64,000 bases of DNA, taken from the NCBI RefSeq assembly GCF_034676725.1, contig NZ_JAUCBR010000004.1, positions 3,872,001 through 3,936,000 on the forward strand, in the 5' to 3' direction. The stretch comes from Denitromonas sp. Lineage in GTDB: Bacteria > Pseudomonadota > Gammaproteobacteria > Burkholderiales > Rhodocyclaceae. The notes below the pieces were generated by a model. The model had not been told where the DNA came from. It searched no databases and saw only the letters and a program-made list of their open reading frames with translations. The translations under genes and the position numbers were made by a program. Numbering within the stretch: the first letter of the stretch is position 1; every line of letters starts with the position of its first letter. Shown here piece by piece: positions 16,868-26,289 of the stretch.

Positions 16868-18889
16868 ATGCGAGTCCTTTTTGCGCCCGCCGTGCGTTTG
16901 CTCAATCAGCTGCGATACACCACCAAGTTTCTCCTTATCGGAGGAACCGCGGCGGTGGCATCCATGTTCCTGCTGTTCCAGCTGTATTCGCAGATTCAGG
17001 TCACGCGCGACATGACCGCCGACGAGCAGGCCGGCCTGGTTGTGCTCGATGCGACCGTGAAGACGCTGACCAGGATGCAACAGCACCGCGGTACGACCTC
17101 CGGCCTGCTCGGTGGCGATACATCGCTGGCGCCCAAGGTGGCTGCGCTCGCCGACGAGGTCGACCGTGCGGTTGCCGGCGTCGATGCCGCGCTGGCCGGC
17201 GCGGGCGCCGATTTTGGCCTCGAGACCAACTGGGGACAGATCAAGGAGCGCTGGGCGCCGCTGAAGGCCGGCACACCGAACGAGCGTGGCGGCAACTTCA
17301 AGGCCCACACCCAGATGATCGAGGACGTGCTCGACCTGATCGGCGACATCGGCTCGCGTTCGCGGCTGAGATTCGACCCGGACGCGGACGCCGCCAACCT
17401 GATCGGTGCGCTGCTCACCTCGGTGCCGGAGATGTCCGAACGTCTTGGCCGCCTGCGTGGCATGGGGACCGGCATCATGGCACGCGGGGTGTTGACGCTC
17501 GACGATGAAAAATCGGTCATCCGCCAGCTCGGCCAGCTCGAGGTGACCAATGACGAGCTGACTGACCGCTTCCGGCGCGCCGCTCGGCACAATCCGGCCC
17601 TTGCCGCCGCGTTGAAGACCGCCGAGGACGATATCTCCGCTGCCTACAAGGCCTTGCGCGACGTCACCCAGCAACAGATCATCGATCAGAAATTCGACAT
17701 CAAGGCCGAGGCTTTCTTTGCCGTCGGCACCCAGGCCATTTCGAGCCTGATCGGCCACAGCGACAACACGCTCTTTCCCAACGCCAATACCTTGCTCAGT
17801 GAGCGGGCCGATCGGCTGACACGCTCGCTGTTGCTGCAGCTGGCGATTTCCCTCGGCGCCATCGTGATTGCCGGTTACCTGCTCGTCGGGATGTACCTGT
17901 CGATCGTCGGCTCGGTACGCGAGCTGACCGCCGGCACCTCCCAGATGGCGCAGGGCGACTACACCACGCGGGTCGATTTTTCGGCGCGCGACGAGCTGGC
18001 CGATGTGGCCCATCAGTTCAACGACATGGCGGAACGGCTCGCCGCGATCATCGCGCAGGTCAAACGCAGTGCCGACGACCTGCGTGCGGCCGCCGGCGCC
18101 ATGGCTACCGGATCGGACCAGGTGGCCGCCGGTTCCGAGCGGCAGAGCGAAGCGGCCGCCAGCATGGCCGCCGCGGTCGAGGAGATGACCGTGAGCATCG
18201 ACGAGATCAACCGGCACGCCCAGGCCGCATCAACCCAGAGCGCCGACTCGGGCCGCCTGTCGAAAGAAGGCGGCGAGGTGGTGCGCCAGTCGGTCCAGGA
18301 GATGGAGCGCATCGCCGAGTCGGTGCATCAGGTGGCGATCGTCATTCGCGACCTGGGCGACCAGTCGGGCAAGATTTCCACCATCGTCAATGTGATCCGC
18401 GAAATCGCCGAGCAAACCAACCTGCTGGCGCTCAACGCCGCCATCGAGGCCGCCCGCGCGGGCGAAACCGGCCGCGGCTTTGCGGTGGTGGCCGACGAGG
18501 TCCGCAAGCTGGCCGAGCGCACCGCCAAGGCCACCGGCGAGATTACCAGCATGGTCGAAGCCATCCAGAGCGGCACCCAGAAAGCGGTGGGAACCATGGA
18601 AAGCGGTGTCGAGCGGGTGCAGGAAGGCGTGGTGCTGACCAAGCGCGCCGGCGAATCCATGGAGCAGATCAATGCAGGTGCCGCCAGGGTGGTGGTGTCG
18701 GTCGAGGATATTTCTGCGGCCCTGCGCGAACAAAGCGCCGCCAGTACCGATATTGCTCGCAACGTCGAAGCCATCGCGCAGATGAGCGAGCAGAACAGCG
18801 CGGCAGTACGTGACACCGCGCGCACCGCCGAGCGTCTCGAGGCGCTGGCGCGCTCGCTCAGCGACGAGGTGGCGCGCTTCAAGGTCTGA
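16868..18889 (+). CDS. Methyl-accepting chemotaxis protein
   Basis: A 673-residue transmembrane chemoreceptor. It has TM1 at about residues 20-43, a large all-helical periplasmic sensor (about 44-318) and TM2 at about 320-345. A HAMP linker (about 345-395) leads to the signalling hairpin with the universal tip EQTNLLALNAAIEAARAGE near residue 514. The sensor segment TRMQQHRGTTSGLLGG resembles the conserved helix of NIT nitrate/nitrite-sensing domains, so a small anion is a possible ligand, unproven. There is no C-terminal CheR-docking pentapeptide. No che genes are nearby. It is preceded by a GGAGACAG ribosome site. Confidence 0.92.
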   Translation: MRVLFAPAVRLLNQLRYTTKFLLIGGTAAVASMFLLFQLYSQIQVTRDMTADEQAGLVVLDATVKTLTRMQQHRGTTSGLLGGDTSLAPKVAALADEVDRAVAGVDAALAGAGADFGLETNWGQIKERWAPLKAGTPNERGGNFKAHTQMIEDVLDLIGDIGSRSRLRFDPDADAANLIGALLTSVPEMSERLGRLRGMGTGIMARGVLTLDDEKSVIRQLGQLEVTNDELTDRFRRAARHNPALAAALKTAEDDISAAYKALRDVTQQQIIDQKFDIKAEAFFAVGTQAISSLIGHSDNTLFPNANTLLSERADRLTRSLLLQLAISLGAIVIAGYLLVGMYLSIVGSVRELTAGTSQMAQGDYTTRVDFSARDELADVAHQFNDMAERLAAIIAQVKRSADDLRAAAGAMATGSDQVAAGSERQSEAAASMAAAVEEMTVSIDEINRHAQAASTQSADSGRLSKEGGEVVRQSVQEMERIAESVHQVAIVIRDLGDQSGKISTIVNVIREIAEQTNLLALNAAIEAARAGETGRGFAVVADEVRKLAERTAKATGEITSMVEAIQSGTQKAVGTMESGVERVQEGVVLTKRAGESMEQINAGAARVVVSVEDISAALREQSAASTDIARNVEAIAQMSEQNSAAVRDTARTAERLEALARSLSDEVARFKV

Positions 18890-18921
18890 GCGCCGCCGAA
18901 CGCCCCTGCGGGCGCCGCCGG

Positions 18922-19488
18922 TCAGTGGCCGGGGGCGCCCGTGTCCTTTCTGGCCTGGCGTTTTTTGCGCCGCGCGCGCCAGGCGTGCAGCAGATGCAGG
19001 CGCCAGGCGCCGCGCACCGCGAAATACCCGGTCAGCGCCAGGGTGTTGGCCAGCACCAGCAGGCCGAAGACCAGCGGGCGGCCGAGGCCGACGATCCAGG
19101 CGGACATCGCGCTCATCCACTGCCCGATGGGCATGCCGGTCACCTCGGGCGGCGCGACGAAGTGGCTGCCGCCACCGAGCAGCCAGTCGCCAAGCGTGAA
19201 GGCCAGCAAGTAAAGCGGAACGATGGTGAAGGGATTGGTGTACAGCGTGGTCACCAGCGCCAGCGGCAGGTTGACCCGGAACACCACGCAGCCGAGCGCG
19301 GCCCCGATCATCTGGAATGGCCCCGGAATCAGGCCACAGAACAGCCCCACGGCCACCGCGCCGGCGGCCGAATGACGATTCAGGTGCCACAGGCTCGGGT
19401 GCAGGAGGGTGCTGCCCAGCGGCCGCAACCATCGGTTGTCGCGCACGCTGGCGTGACCGGGCAGGACGCGCTTGAGTAGTTTTCGCAT
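18922..19488 (-). CDS. DUF2062 family membrane protein
   Basis: A 188-residue protein of the DUF2062 family. It has a basic N-terminus and two or three hydrophobic segments (about 45-68, 73-100, 125-155). The conserved motif FCGLIPGPFQM is followed by TNPFTIVPLY. The C-terminus is strongly basic (RRKKRQARKD). The family is sometimes fused to glycosyltransferases and its role is unknown. The ATG at 19488 starts the conserved MRKLLKRVLPG segment; further upstream codons are low-quality sequence and would reach into comEC. It is divergent from comEC. Confidence 0.85.
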   Translation of the reverse strand: MRKLLKRVLPGHASVRDNRWLRPLGSTLLHPSLWHLNRHSAAGAVAVGLFCGLIPGPFQMIGAALGCVVFRVNLPLALVTTLYTNPFTIVPLYLLAFTLGDWLLGGGSHFVAPPEVTGMPIGQWMSAMSAWIVGLGRPLVFGLLVLANTLALTGYFAVRGAWRLHLLHAWRARRKKRQARKDTGAPGH

Positions 19489-19564
19489 GGTGATTGGCCG
19501 GCATTCTAGCGTGCCGCTCGTCAGCGCGCATGAAACGCGCGGATCGCGATAAAGTGCTGCCATT

Positions 19565-21895
19565 ATGCAAATGGCAATTCTTGGCATGTTGGCGGCGATC
19601 CTTGTCGTGCAGCACAGCGCAAGCGTACTGCCGCTGGCCGCGTGCGCACTGCTCGGCGCCGCCGGCGTGGTGGGTGCGCCGGCAGTGTTGTGGCTTCGCC
19701 CCGGTGGGCGGCGCATGCTGGTCTGCATCGGGCTGGGCGCCGTGCTCGGACTGGCCTACAGCAGCACACGCGCCCATTGGCGCCTGGCCGATCAGCTCGA
19801 TCCCGCGCTCGACGGCGCCACGATCTCGCTGGCCGGCCATGTCGCCGGCTTGCCGACGGTCCGCGCCGACAGCCTGCACTTTCTGCTCGCGCCGGCGCCC
19901 CCAACACCTGGGGTGCCGACGCGTCTGTCGGTCAGCTGGTATCCGAGGCCGGATACACCACTGCCAACGCTCGTGCCGGGGCAGCGCGTTGTGGCAGAAC
20001 TACGCCTGAAGGCGATTTACGGGCAGCACAACCCGGGTGGGTTCGACTACGCCGGCTGGCAGTTTGCCCGAGCGGTGGGCGGCGTCGGCTACGTCAGGCA
20101 ACTGACGCTGGCAGGCCCCACGCCCGATGGGTTTGCCGGCGCGGTCGATCGCTGGCGACAGCGCATCCTTGCCCGGATCCACGCACAGGTGCCGGCCGAG
20201 ACCGCCGGTTTGCTCGGCGCCATGGCGGTGGGCGAGCAGCGCGGTATTTCGGATCCGGCCTGGCGTGTCCTGCGCAACACCGGGACGGCGCACCTGGTGG
20301 CGATTTCCGGACTGCATGTGTCCATCGTTGCGCTGCTGGCCGGCGGCTTGGCCGGCTGGGCCTGGCGACGCTCGGCGACCGCCTTGCTGCGCCTGCCTGC
20401 GCAACGGGTGGCGGTGCTGGCGGCCGCCCTGGCTGGCGTGGCTTACGGCGCCCTGGCCGGTTTCGGGGTGCCGGTGACGCGCAGCGTGCTGATGCTGCTG
20501 GTGGCCTGCGCAGCGATGTGGTCATCGCGTCGCCCACCGCCTGGCCACGTCCTCTTGCTGGCCTTGCTCGGGGTGATGCTGTTCGACCCGTGGTGTGTGC
20601 TTGCCGCCGGGTTCTGGTTGTCCTTTGGCGCGGTCGGTGCGCTTGTCGTGGTCCTGTCCGGGCGCCGCGGTCGCGGCGCTGGGTGGAGGCGCTTCGGTGC
20701 CGCACAACTGGCGGTCACGCTCCTGACCGCGCCGCTGCTGCTGGTGCTGTTCGGACAGGTCTCGCTGGTGTCGCCGGTGGCCAATGCCGTGGCGATCCCG
20801 CTGGTCAGCATGCTTGTGGTGCCCCTGCTGTTGGCCGGCGTGTTCCTGCCGTTCGATCTGCCCTTGAGCGTGGCTGCATGGCTGATGTCGGTCTTGATGG
20901 CGCTGCTCGACTGGGCGGCGGGGCTGCCCTTTGCTGTCGGTGCGCTCGCCACGCCACCACTGCCCTTGATGGTGCTGGCCCTGGCTGGTGGGCTGTGGGG
21001 CATGCTGCCGCGCGGAACGCCGTGGCGCGCGCTCGGCTGGCTGGCATGGGTTCCAGCCATGTTATGGGCACCGCCGCGCCCGGCCTACGGCGATTTTGAA
21101 GCGCGGGTACTGGACGTCGGCCAGGGGTTGGCCGTTCATCTGCGTACCGCCGGACACGATCTGCTGTATGACACCGGGCCGAGCTATTTTCGTGGCGGCG
21201 ATGCCGGCGAGCGGCATGTGGTGCCGTATCTGCAGGGCGTCGGCGCCGTGCCGCTCGACCTGCTGGTGGTCTCGCATGACGACAAGGACCACGCGGGTGG
21301 GGCGGACAGCGTGCTGGGCGATGTGGGCGCAGTGCAGGTGGTCGCCGGCGAAGGTGTCGACTTGCCGGGGATGGTCGCCCGCTGTGCGGCCGGTGAGGCG
21401 TGGGCGTGGGACGGCGTGATGTTCCGCTGGCTGCATCCGGCGCCAAACGCGGTGTATCGCGAAGACAACGATCGTTCCTGCGTGCTGTCGGTCGCCGGTG
21501 CCGGCGGCAGCCTGTTGCTGACCGGTGATGTGGCGGCGCGGGTCGAGCGCCTGCTTGCCGAGGCCGGGCGGTGGCCGCGCAGCGAGGTGGTGGTGGCACC
21601 GCATCATGGCAGCCGCAGTTCGTCGAGCGATGCACTGGTGGCGGCCGTGGCGGCCCGCCATGTGGTGTTCTCGGCCGGCTACCGAAACGCGTTCGGGCAT
21701 CCCGTCGATGCGGTGGTGTCGCGATGGCAGGCGGCCGGTGCCCGGGTGTGGCGGACCGACTTGCACGGCGCCATCCGGATCGCGGTGGATGCGACGGGCG
21801 TGCATGTGGACGCAGACGCCCACCCGGTGCGGCGCTACTGGCATCGGCCACGCGCCGCTGGTGCTAGACTGACAAGCCCCGGCCCGATCGAATGA
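19565..21895 (+). CDS. comEC: DNA internalization protein ComEC/Rec2
   Basis: A 776-residue inner-membrane channel thought to pass single-stranded DNA into the cytoplasm during natural transformation. In order: N-terminal TM helices with the DUF4131 OB-like periplasmic part (to about residue 190), the Competence core with AMAVGEQRGI and VAISGLHVSIVA (about 200-460, multiple TM helices), and a C-terminal metallo-beta-lactamase-like domain (about 510-750) with SHDDKDHAGG near residue 571, LLLTGDV and VAPHHGS. All motifs are intact, suggesting functional DNA uptake. It stands alone between DUF2062 and a hydrolase. Confidence 0.93.
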   Translation: MQMAILGMLAAILVVQHSASVLPLAACALLGAAGVVGAPAVLWLRPGGRRMLVCIGLGAVLGLAYSSTRAHWRLADQLDPALDGATISLAGHVAGLPTVRADSLHFLLAPAPPTPGVPTRLSVSWYPRPDTPLPTLVPGQRVVAELRLKAIYGQHNPGGFDYAGWQFARAVGGVGYVRQLTLAGPTPDGFAGAVDRWRQRILARIHAQVPAETAGLLGAMAVGEQRGISDPAWRVLRNTGTAHLVAISGLHVSIVALLAGGLAGWAWRRSATALLRLPAQRVAVLAAALAGVAYGALAGFGVPVTRSVLMLLVACAAMWSSRRPPPGHVLLLALLGVMLFDPWCVLAAGFWLSFGAVGALVVVLSGRRGRGAGWRRFGAAQLAVTLLTAPLLLVLFGQVSLVSPVANAVAIPLVSMLVVPLLLAGVFLPFDLPLSVAAWLMSVLMALLDWAAGLPFAVGALATPPLPLMVLALAGGLWGMLPRGTPWRALGWLAWVPAMLWAPPRPAYGDFEARVLDVGQGLAVHLRTAGHDLLYDTGPSYFRGGDAGERHVVPYLQGVGAVPLDLLVVSHDDKDHAGGADSVLGDVGAVQVVAGEGVDLPGMVARCAAGEAWAWDGVMFRWLHPAPNAVYREDNDRSCVLSVAGAGGSLLLTGDVAARVERLLAEAGRWPRSEVVVAPHHGSRSSSSDALVAAVAARHVVFSAGYRNAFGHPVDAVVSRWQAAGARVWRTDLHGAIRIAVDATGVHVDADAHPVRRYWHRPRAAGARLTSPGPIE

Positions 21896-21906
21896 GCACT
21901 TGATAT

Positions 21907-22812
21907 ATGGACGTGTTGAAATCCCTTGGCGGATTGTTGAATCGCCCACCGACCGGCATGCGCGAGCGTAGCGTGCAGTGTGCAAGCGCGCACGGCCTGC
22001 ACCGGATGGCCTATACCGAATGGGGCGATCCGGCCAACCCCAGGGTGCTGGTCTGCGTGCACGGGTTGACCCGCAACGGGCGGGATTTCGATTTCCTGGC
22101 CGCTGCGCTGGCCAACGACTACCGGGTGGTGTGTCCGGATGTGGTCGGGCGCGGGCGCAGCGACTGGCTGAAGATCAAGGCCGGCTATGGATTCCCGCAA
22201 TACGTGGCGGACATGGTGACGCTGATCGCCCGGCTGGATGTGCCGACGGTGCATTGGGTGGGCACCTCGATGGGCGGGCTGATCGGGATGATCCTGGCCG
22301 CACTGCCGGGTTCGCCAATCACCCGGATGGTATTGAACGATGTCGGCCCGAAGATCACCGTCGAGTCGATTCACCGCATTGCCGAATATGTCGGTACCGC
22401 GCCGGTGTTTGCCAATCTGGATGTCGCCGAGCGTTACATCCGCGAAGTCAGCGCGCCGTTCGGTCCGCTGACCGATGCACAGTGGCGGCATCTGACGGAG
22501 CATGCGGTCTCGGCGGTGGACGGTGGCGTCGCCATGGTGTACGACCCGGGCATTGCCGAGACTTTCCGCGAATCGCCGCTGGAGAGCGATGTTGACCTGT
22601 GGGACGTCTACGACGCCATCCGCTGTCCGACGCTGGTCATCCGCGGCGCGGACTCCGACCTGCTGCTGCACGAGACGGCGCTGGAAATGAGCCAGCGCGG
22701 GCCGAAGGCGACCCTGGTGGAATTCGAAGGCATCGGCCATGCGCCCATGCTGCTCGACGCGGCGCAGATCGAGGTGGTGAGCCGTTTCCTGCTGGACGAC
22801 ACCAGGGCGTGA
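21907..22812 (+). CDS. Alpha/beta-fold hydrolase
   Basis: A 301-residue serine hydrolase. The oxyanion region VCVHGLTRNGRDF is near residue 50. The nucleophile elbow is G119-T-S121-M-G, the acid is probably the Asp in RGADSDLL, and the general base is H278 in EGIGHAPML. There is no signal peptide, so it is cytoplasmic. The substrate cannot be inferred; relatives include esterases and meta-cleavage hydrolases. It begins 11 bases after comEC and may share its transcript. A GC-rich 8-bp hairpin follows the stop. Confidence 0.88.
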   Translation: MDVLKSLGGLLNRPPTGMRERSVQCASAHGLHRMAYTEWGDPANPRVLVCVHGLTRNGRDFDFLAAALANDYRVVCPDVVGRGRSDWLKIKAGYGFPQYVADMVTLIARLDVPTVHWVGTSMGGLIGMILAALPGSPITRMVLNDVGPKITVESIHRIAEYVGTAPVFANLDVAERYIREVSAPFGPLTDAQWRHLTEHAVSAVDGGVAMVYDPGIAETFRESPLESDVDLWDVYDAIRCPTLVIRGADSDLLLHETALEMSQRGPKATLVEFEGIGHAPMLLDAAQIEVVSRFLLDDTRA

Positions 22813-22819
22813 ACGAACA

Positions 22820-22839
22820 CGGGCGCCCGCAGGCGCCCG
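22820..22839. terminator. GC-rich hairpin between convergent genes
   Basis: Perfect 8-bp stem CGGGCGCC/GGCGCCCG with a 4-base loop, 7 bases after the hydrolase stop and 21 before the stop of the convergent binding-protein gene. There is no T run, so termination activity is uncertain. Confidence 0.4.
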
Positions 22840-22860
22840 GTGATGTGCGGCTGACGGCGA

Positions 22861-24009
22861 TCAGCGCAGCAGGCGGCCGTTGCGGTCGAGAATCGAGATG
22901 TCGGTGTATTCCGAGCCGTCGTGGTTGGCGTCGGAGTAGCGGAGGGTGACGCCGCCGGCATCGTAGGTGCCCAGGCCGTTGAGCGCGGCAAGGATGCGCG
23001 GCCGGGTCGGTTCGCCGGCGCGGCGAATGCCTTCGACCAGCACCTTGGCCATCAGGTAGCCCTCGAGGATCGTGTGGTCGGGCGCTTCGGTCGCGCCGAT
23101 GCGCTTGAGGTCTTCGTTCAGATCACGGCTGATGGCGATCGCCTGGGATTCGGGCTTGGGAACCACCTGGACAATACCCAGGCCGTGAGCCGCCGTATTG
23201 CCGATCTTTTCAGCTACCTGCGGTCCTGCCGTGACCGACACGGCGATCATCAGCGCAAAGCTGCCGGCGTCACGAATGCCTTTGGCAAAGGCGGCGCTGG
23301 CTGCCGTGTTGGAGACCATGATGATGCCGTTGGGGTCGGCGGCATGGATCGCCTTGACCGCTTCGTCCACCTCGGTCGTCCCTTTCTTGTAGCCACCGGC
23401 GGCGACCAGTTCCATGCCCGATTCGGCGAGGGCCTTCCTGGCGGCATTCAGGCCGTCTTCGCCGAATGGGTCGTCCTGGTACAGCACCGCGATGCGCTTG
23501 AGCCCCATGCTCTGCATCTGGCGCACGATGGTATTGACCTCGGCGGCATAGCTGGCGCGGGTGTGGAAGATGTGAGTCGGTACCGGATCGCGCAACACCA
23601 TGGCGCCCGAGCGGACACCGACGAGCGGGATCCCGGCCTTTTCGAGCAAGCCTTCCTTGAGCACCGCAGCCACATTGCCGGTGCCAACCAGGCCGACCAG
23701 CGCCACCGGTTGTTCCTTGTCGATCAGCTCGGCGGTCTGCTTGAGGGTTTCGGGCACCTTGTAGCCGTCGTCGCGCGATACCAGCTTGAGCTTGTTGCCG
23801 CGAATGCCGCCTGTGGCGTTGACGCGCCCGAAATAGGCCTGGATGCCGAGGTTCACGCCTTTTCCGGTGGGGGCCAGCGTCCCGGTGAAGGGGGCCACCT
23901 GGCCAATGACAATGTCGGCCGCGAGGCTGGGCAGTGCGGCCGCCGACAGCGCCAGGCCAACGAGCGCGGCGCGAAAGATGCGTTTTGTTCCTGTCATGTG
24001 AATGGCCAT
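22861..24009 (-). CDS. Branched-chain amino acid-type ABC transporter substrate-binding protein (orphan)
   Basis: A 382-residue periplasmic binding protein of the LivJ/HAAT family (type I fold). The Sec signal peptide ends about ALPSLA-A; the mature chain opens DIVIGQVAPFTGTLAPTG, the classic first strand and ligand loop, and ALVGLVGTGNVAAVL forms the second. Such proteins bind branched-chain or aromatic amino acids, amides or aromatic acids. No livHMGF permease or ATPase genes lie nearby, so it must work with components elsewhere or as a sensor. A second in-frame Met four codons in is an alternative start. Confidence 0.9.
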   Translation of the reverse strand: MAIHMTGTKRIFRAALVGLALSAAALPSLAADIVIGQVAPFTGTLAPTGKGVNLGIQAYFGRVNATGGIRGNKLKLVSRDDGYKVPETLKQTAELIDKEQPVALVGLVGTGNVAAVLKEGLLEKAGIPLVGVRSGAMVLRDPVPTHIFHTRASYAAEVNTIVRQMQSMGLKRIAVLYQDDPFGEDGLNAARKALAESGMELVAAGGYKKGTTEVDEAVKAIHAADPNGIIMVSNTAASAAFAKGIRDAGSFALMIAVSVTAGPQVAEKIGNTAAHGLGIVQVVPKPESQAIAISRDLNEDLKRIGATEAPDHTILEGYLMAKVLVEGIRRAGEPTRPRILAALNGLGTYDAGGVTLRYSDANHDGSEYTDISILDRNGRLLR

Positions 24010-24098
24010 TCCCTGTGATGGTTGACTGCGCGTGCGTAGTCTTATCGACCGCAGGCGCAGTCACTTGAGGCCTGATTCAACCTCGCGCCGGATGGCGC

Positions 24099-25268
24099 TC
24101 AGTGAAGGTGGCGGGGAACCGGGTCGGCAGAGGCGTCGGGCAGCTCGGCGTGCACCGCTTCGCCCTCGGGGGAGGGGTAGAGCGGGGCGCCGCAGTCGTC
24201 GCAGTATTCCATCGGGAAGCGGTGATCGAGCGACAGGATGTCGGTCACGCCGCACTCACGCAAGGTGGCTTCGATCTGCGCCAGCACGTCGGCACCGTCG
24301 TCTTCGGCGCCAAGCAGCGGCCACACGATGCCGTGCACAACCTGGTCACTGTCCTTGACGGTCAGGCCGATGCGGAATTCCTCGAGCTGGGTGTCGTGGA
24401 AGGGGGCGATGATCGCGCGCAACTGGCTGGCCGGCGCTTCGAGCGTGGTGCCCAGGAAGGCCACCGAGGCGCGCACGGCATAGGCGCGGCTCTCGCGGTC
24501 GGCCCGGCGCGAGGCGGCAAAATAGGCATCGGGCAACACCACTTCCACCGCGCAGCCGGGTAGCAGCGGCACCAGGCTGGCGCCACCCTGGCTGCGCCAT
24601 TGCGTCAGCGCGTGTTCGCGGTCGCCGCCGGACTCCTGCCAGCGGAACATCGGCGTGCCGCGCGGGACGGCGATCGCGAACAGCAGATAGCGCGTATCGG
24701 ACAGGAACTGGGTGGTCTCGGCCATTGAGCCGGCGTCGATGTTGAGATCCTGGTCGGCTTGTGCGGCGCGGCCGATTTCCTCGGCAAAGCGCGCCGTGTT
24801 GCAGTAACCGACAGGCAGCTGATCAGGGCTGAACAGGTAGTTGGCAACCGACAGCTTCACATCATCGGCCAGCACATGGGCCTGCAGGTGCACCCGCAGG
24901 TTGGCCAGCACGGCATCGGAGATGGCCAGCGCCGGGATGCGGTAGCGCGACCACGACAGCAGCGGCGCGGCAACCAGCAGCACGTCCTGGTCGGCGAGCT
25001 TGCGCCCGGCGTTTTCGGCACGCGATTCGACAAAGTCGGCGAGTTCGTCGTAGGCCGTCAGGCTGCTCGAGTAGAGCTGGTCGAGCGCGGTGTTGATGGT
25101 GTCTTCGTCACCGTCGTCGAGCAGCTGGTCGATCAGTTCGGTGAGGTGGATTTCCCAGAATCGGTCTTCGGCGCGGCTACCGGACTCGGCCAGGCCGCTG
25201 GCCAGCCAGACAAGGCGCTCGGCATCCGGCCCGAGGCCGGTGCGGCGTTTGATGCGGGGACGTTTCAT
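24099..25268 (-). CDS. DUF2863 family protein
   Basis: A 389-residue protein matching the betaproteobacterial family DUF2863. It is soluble, with no signal or TM segment, a basic start (KRPRIKRRTG) and a helical first 200 residues. The C-terminal part ends in a CDDCGAPLYPS segment, a CxxC pair that could bind metal, followed by an acidic tail. Function is unknown. It lies upstream of the orphan binding-protein gene on the same strand with a 90-bp gap, and downstream of ppsR with 82 bp between. Confidence 0.82.
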   Translation of the reverse strand: MKRPRIKRRTGLGPDAERLVWLASGLAESGSRAEDRFWEIHLTELIDQLLDDGDEDTINTALDQLYSSSLTAYDELADFVESRAENAGRKLADQDVLLVAAPLLSWSRYRIPALAISDAVLANLRVHLQAHVLADDVKLSVANYLFSPDQLPVGYCNTARFAEEIGRAAQADQDLNIDAGSMAETTQFLSDTRYLLFAIAVPRGTPMFRWQESGGDREHALTQWRSQGGASLVPLLPGCAVEVVLPDAYFAASRRADRESRAYAVRASVAFLGTTLEAPASQLRAIIAPFHDTQLEEFRIGLTVKDSDQVVHGIVWPLLGAEDDGADVLAQIEATLRECGVTDILSLDHRFPMEYCDDCGAPLYPSPEGEAVHAELPDASADPVPRHLH

Positions 25269-25350
25269 GAAATCTTGCCCTGGGTGTATGACGGGCGGCC
25301 TCCGCTCGGAGGCTGCCCTGAAGTGCGGGGCGCCATTCTACACGGCGGCG

Positions 25351-26181
25351 TCAGTAGCCCCGTTTGTTCAGATGGACGTCCTGCATGATCTTGGTGGCGA
25401 TTTCCTCGATCGAGCGGGCGGTGGAGTCCAGCCAGGGGATGCGCTCGCGTTCCATCAGCCGCTTGGCCGCGTCGATCTCGAAATGGCAGTTCTCGAGCGA
25501 GGCATACACGCTGTCGGGCCGGCGTTCCTGGCGGATCTGCGACAGGCGCTCGGCGCTGATGGTCAGCCCGAACAGCTTGCGGCGGTACTTGTGCAGTTCG
25601 GTCGGCAGCTTGTTGCGCTCGAAGTCTTCGGGGATCAACGGGTAGTTGGCCGCCTTGACGCCGAACTGCATGGCCAGGTAGAGGCTGGTTGGCGTCTTGC
25701 CCGAGCGCGACACGCCGACGAGGATCACGTCGGCAATATCGAGCTCGGCGTGGGAGACGCCATCGTCATGCGCCAGGGCGAAGTTGATGGCCTCGATGCG
25801 GTTCTTGTAGTCGAGGCTGTCGGCAATGCCATGGAAGCGGCCCACGGTGTGGGTGGAGCGCTGGCCGAGTTCCTGCTCGAGCGGTTCGATGAAGCGCTCG
25901 AACAGGTCGAGAAAGAGCGCGTCGGCATTGCGCAGGCCGGCCACGAGTTCGGGCTCGACCAGCGAATTGAAGACGATCGGCCGTGCGCCGTCGCCGCGGC
26001 CGGCCTCGCGGATGCGGGTGGCACAATCGCGTGCCTTCTCGATGGAATCGACAAAGGGGACGCGAACCTGCTTGAATCGCATGTCCGGGAACTGTGCCAG
26101 CAGGCTGTGGCCGAGCGTCTCGGCCGTGATGCCGGTGCCGTCGGAGATAAAAAATACGGTGCGCGTTGAGATATCAGTCAT
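25351..26181 (-). CDS. ppsR: PEP synthase regulatory protein (bifunctional kinase/pyrophosphorylase)
   Basis: A 276-residue DUF299-family enzyme that switches PEP synthase off by ADP-dependent phosphorylation of an active-site Thr and on by phosphate-dependent dephosphorylation. The P-loop G156-V-S-R-S-G-K-T163 is intact, as are the N-terminal FFISDGTGITAE and the later YPLIPEDF segment. It is divergent from its target ppsA with 108 bp between the start codons, so the intergenic region probably controls both genes. Confidence 0.95.
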   Translation of the reverse strand: MTDISTRTVFFISDGTGITAETLGHSLLAQFPDMRFKQVRVPFVDSIEKARDCATRIREAGRGDGARPIVFNSLVEPELVAGLRNADALFLDLFERFIEPLEQELGQRSTHTVGRFHGIADSLDYKNRIEAINFALAHDDGVSHAELDIADVILVGVSRSGKTPTSLYLAMQFGVKAANYPLIPEDFERNKLPTELHKYRRKLFGLTISAERLSQIRQERRPDSVYASLENCHFEIDAAKRLMERERIPWLDSTARSIEEIATKIMQDVHLNKRGY

Positions 26182-26220
26182 GGGTCGAGGTATGGTCTAG
26201 CGTTTCGGGTATACCCATCT

Positions 26221-26250
26221 TTGCCGCAAAGCAACAAATCCTTGTAAACT
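26221..26250 (+). promoter_or_regulatory. Candidate sigma-70 promoter of ppsA
   Basis: TTGCCG (26221-26226) and TAAACT (26245-26250) with an 18-base spacer, 40 bases before the ppsA ATG and within the divergent ppsR-ppsA spacer. The boxes are inferred by eye. Confidence 0.45.
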
Positions 26251-26289
26251 CCACTTTTGAGTTTTGATGACTCCTTCTGGAAGAGCCCA

